Shown here: one piece after another, positions 14,131 through 15,811 of the stretch | Position numbering within the stretch: position 1 is the first letter of the stretch | Layout: every line of letters begins with the position of its first letter | DNA from: an uncultured Bacteroidota bacterium | GTDB lineage: Bacteria; Bacteroidota; Bacteroidia; UKL13-3 | NCBI GenBank assembly: GCA_903898215.1 | Contig: CAIUEQ010000272.1 | Span: 1 to 15,811 of the forward strand | Length of the DNA stretch: 15,811 nucleotides | Direction: 5' to 3' | Position numbers and translations under genes: made by a program | Notes under the pieces: generated by a model | Told to the model about the DNA's origin: nothing | The model's input: only the letters and a program-made list of their open reading frames with translations | Database searches by the model: none

Positions 14131-14499
14131 ATGTCCGATCAACCAAATAAAGAAAATTTCTTTGAAGATTTTAAACAACTGATTGTTGAGTATGTTCAAA
14201 AAAGACTTGAACTCACACGGATAATTGTTTATGAGAAAATTGCTAGAATTGTAGCACTTCTGTTTTCTGGAATTATTTTAGGATTTGTGTTTTTGTTTAC
14301 CATTTTATTTCTGAGTTTTCTTGCGGGATTTTATTTCTCCAATCTTTTTGAAAATACATTTTATGGATTCGGAATTGTAGCTGCATTTTATGTGTTTACT
14401 TTTTTGATTTTGCTTCTATTCAGAAAACTACTATTGGAAAAATTCGTCATCAATGCTGTGATCAAAATTTTATTTAAGGAAAACGATGAAACAAAATAA
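14131..14499 (+). CDS. YqjE/holin-X-like (PF07332-type) membrane protein
   Basis: The protein has 122 residues. An N-terminal amphipathic helix (8-38, FFEDFKQLIVEYVQKRLELT) is followed by a helical hairpin of two membrane spans (about 40-70 and 78-98) and a short basic tail. The helix-hairpin layout and the LELTRI-VYEKIARI pattern fit the phage-holin-III/YqjE group; it is a chromosomal envelope protein here, with no phage genes nearby. In E. coli, yqjE lies between yqjD and yqjK, both small membrane proteins, and this cluster has the same layout. Family assignment is by pattern; function unknown. The last 14 bases overlap the next gene. Confidence 0.7.
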   Translation: MSDQPNKENFFEDFKQLIVEYVQKRLELTRIIVYEKIARIVALLFSGIILGFVFLFTILFLSFLAGFYFSNLFENTFYGFGIVAAFYVFTFLILLLFRKLLLEKFVINAVIKILFKENDETK

Positions 14500-14848
14500 A
14501 ATTCATAATCTTAACACACTTCTAGAGGAAAAATATCGCTTATCATTAGCTGTTATTCGTGAAGAACAGGACATAAAAAATCAGGTAAGTTTTTTTCAAA
14601 CAAACTATAAAAATATCATTTGGGAAAAGATCAATCCTTTTAAAGGAAAAGAATCGCTCAATCAAATTGCAGGTTTACTTTTTTCTGATATTTTACCGGC
14701 TGTAATTGCTGGTGGCACTCAATCTTCAACCGGTATGTTGCTTGGTAAAGGAGTTCGTTTAGTGATGGAAAAAGGCAGTGATTTCTTACTGAAAAAATTA
14801 GAGAAAAGAAAAGAGAATAAAAAAAACAAACCTATGAAATCAGAGTGA
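14486..14848 (+). CDS. Small hypothetical protein of the YtxH/YqjE-like operon
   Basis: The protein has 120 residues; I do not recognise the family. Residues 5-35 form a charged helix (LNTLLEEKYRLSLAVIREEQ), 58-92 are moderately hydrophobic and glycine-rich (IAGLLFSDILPAVIAGG), and 103-118 are a lysine-rich tail (KKLEKRKENKKNK). No signal peptide is seen. The start overlaps the preceding gene by 14 bases in another frame, so translation is probably coupled. By position it corresponds to yqjK in the E. coli group, without clear sequence likeness. Its stop codon TGA abuts the stop of the convergent gene with no base between. Confidence 0.7.
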   Translation: MKQNKIHNLNTLLEEKYRLSLAVIREEQDIKNQVSFFQTNYKNIIWEKINPFKGKESLNQIAGLLFSDILPAVIAGGTQSSTGMLLGKGVRLVMEKGSDFLLKKLEKRKENKKNKPMKSE

Positions 14849-15811
14849 TTAACGAATGATTGATAACTTTTTTGTTTGCATCATACCGTTTACCGAAACT
14901 CTTAAAAAATATATTCCGGCATCAATTCCTTCGATACAAAGTTCACTTGTGTTTTCACCTGCTTCAAAACTTTTGTTTGAAAATTGTTTAACCATTTTCC
15001 TCATTAAATCATAAACCTCCATTTGTATTTCTGACTGCACATTTAAATTGAATGTGATGAAAGCTGTTTCTCCAATTTTTACAGGATTTGGAAAAACAGA
15101 ATTAACTTCAAGTGCATTTTTTTTAGTTTCGATTACTGAAGCATTTGATGAAGTTGTTAAATGAAAATCGGCATCAATAAACATTTCATTGATATAGGCA
15201 TTTCCTGGAACGTAACCATACCAGTTATTGCTTACAGTATATGCGCACCACCAAGGAGCTAATAATGAAGTGTTAAAATAAGTAGGATTTTGCCAAGCAA
15301 TCGTATCTAGGTTTTTATTTTCAGCAAAAGAAAATCCAAAATAATTTGTTCTGCGAGTTCCTGCAGGCAATGTTGAAGGGGCTTTATGGTAACGCATCAC
15401 AGCTGTATCGTTACCAATAACAGTTTTAATTCCTGAAATAAAAGTTAAGGTATAGGCTATTAAATTATCAGTATTGTATCCGTTGTTTGCATTGATATTA
15501 ATTCCGGCAGGAGCTTTGTGAACAAATGATTTCATATTAAAAAAGTTTTCAAAACCTCCACCAATATTTGCAATTCCTGTTGAATCATTTTTGGATAACA
15601 ATACCGTATCAGTTGTAAAATAATTTGAGGGCATTCGTATGCTATCACCTTTCCAATTAACTAAAGCATATTTGTTAAGAGTATTGCTGAAAGAATATTT
15701 TTGAATGGCACTTCCTTTAAAATAGGAAATAAACAAAGTATCTGTTACGGCAATTTTACCACTGCTGCCATTTGTTAATGAATCGGTATTTCTAACATAG
15801 GCATAAGTAAA
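14849..15811 (-). CDS. Secreted protein with type IX secretion (Por) C-terminal sorting domain, 5' end beyond window
   Basis: At least 320 residues; the frame stays open to the right edge, so the TTG at 15736 is internal and the true start and signal peptide lie outside. The last ~80 residues are a type A sorting domain: VNSVFPNPVKIGETAFITFN, then IQMEVYDLMRKMVKQ, the EAGENTSEL turn, AGIYFLRVSVNG and the closing KKLSIIR. Such domains send proteins through the outer membrane by the T9SS, where the domain is usually removed and the protein is attached or released. The remaining part (about 1-235) is beta-rich with many Thr/Ser/Asn and a Trp-rich segment (LAPWWCAYTVSNNWYGY). I recognise no catalytic domain there; a binding or structural role is possible. 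Confidence 0.85.
   Translation of the reverse strand, partial: FTYAYVRNTDSLTNGSSGKIAVTDTLFISYFKGSAIQKYSFSNTLNKYALVNWKGDSIRMPSNYFTTDTVLLSKNDSTGIANIGGGFENFFNMKSFVHKAPAGININANNGYNTDNLIAYTLTFISGIKTVIGNDTAVMRYHKAPSTLPAGTRRTNYFGFSFAENKNLDTIAWQNPTYFNTSLLAPWWCAYTVSNNWYGYVPGNAYINEMFIDADFHLTTSSNASVIETKKNALEVNSVFPNPVKIGETAFITFNLNVQSEIQMEVYDLMRKMVKQFSNKSFEAGENTSELCIEGIDAGIYFLRVSVNGMMQTKKLSIIR

Noticed and set aside
14131..14499. Phage holin as a sign of a prophage
   Set aside because: No other phage gene is present, and the neighbours are a YtxH protein and a chromosomal-type small protein; the YqjE-type reading is better.

Overview
The window looks like chromosomal DNA of a Bacteroidota bacterium, probably an environmental member of the Chitinophagia/Sphingobacteriia/Saprospiria side, although the genus cannot be read from it. 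The reasons are: AT-rich DNA with almost no Shine-Dalgarno sites; several promoters that fit the Bacteroidota sigma factor (TTTG or TTG, 19 bases, TAnnTTTG); a Rho factor with a long disordered insertion; a protein with a C-terminal type IX secretion (Por) sorting domain; and simple TTATTGG-type and CATCATCA-type intergenic repeats. I see no prophage, CRISPR array, transposase, tRNA or rRNA.

Layout. 1-125 is the end of a methylmalonyl-CoA mutase-type acyl-CoA mutase large subunit. 174-1136 (-) is a prokaryotic pentameric ligand-gated ion channel homologue. Directly upstream of it, on the same strand, lies an SRP RNA gene (ffs, about 1150-1246) with its own promoter. 1398-2990 (+) is a biotin-dependent acyl-CoA carboxylase beta subunit. 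Together with the mutase it suggests propionyl-CoA/branched-chain acyl-CoA metabolism. 2991-3452 has no gene and is mostly a nested imperfect palindrome. 3453-6598 (+) is a three-gene envelope cluster: an Lgt-like membrane protein fused to a beta-rich, barrel-like domain, a small lipoprotein and an outer-membrane barrel protein. It ends at a strong bidirectional terminator.

6674-10708 (-) carries a 2-Cys peroxiredoxin, transcription terminator Rho and the pyruvate dehydrogenase E2 subunit. Tandem repeats lie between the first two, and a repeat of DNA type lies inside the E2 linker. 10897-12715 (+) carries thymidylate synthase and a short-chain isoprenyl diphosphate synthase. 12834-13850 (-) is an AI-2E/PerM-family membrane protein. 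13925-14848 (+) is a compact operon of three small envelope proteins (YtxH-like, YqjE/holin-X-like, unknown) that resembles E. coli yqjD-yqjE-yqjK in layout. 14849-15811 (-) is the C-terminal part of a secreted type IX cargo protein that runs off the window.

The least ordinary items are: the Lgt-like/barrel fusion with an internal signal-peptide-like segment and its two envelope neighbours; the ion-channel gene that begins six bases after the SRP RNA terminator; the in-frame 30-bp repeat in the E2 linker that looks like a dispersed genomic repeat recruited as protein; and the nested palindrome at 3001-3233.
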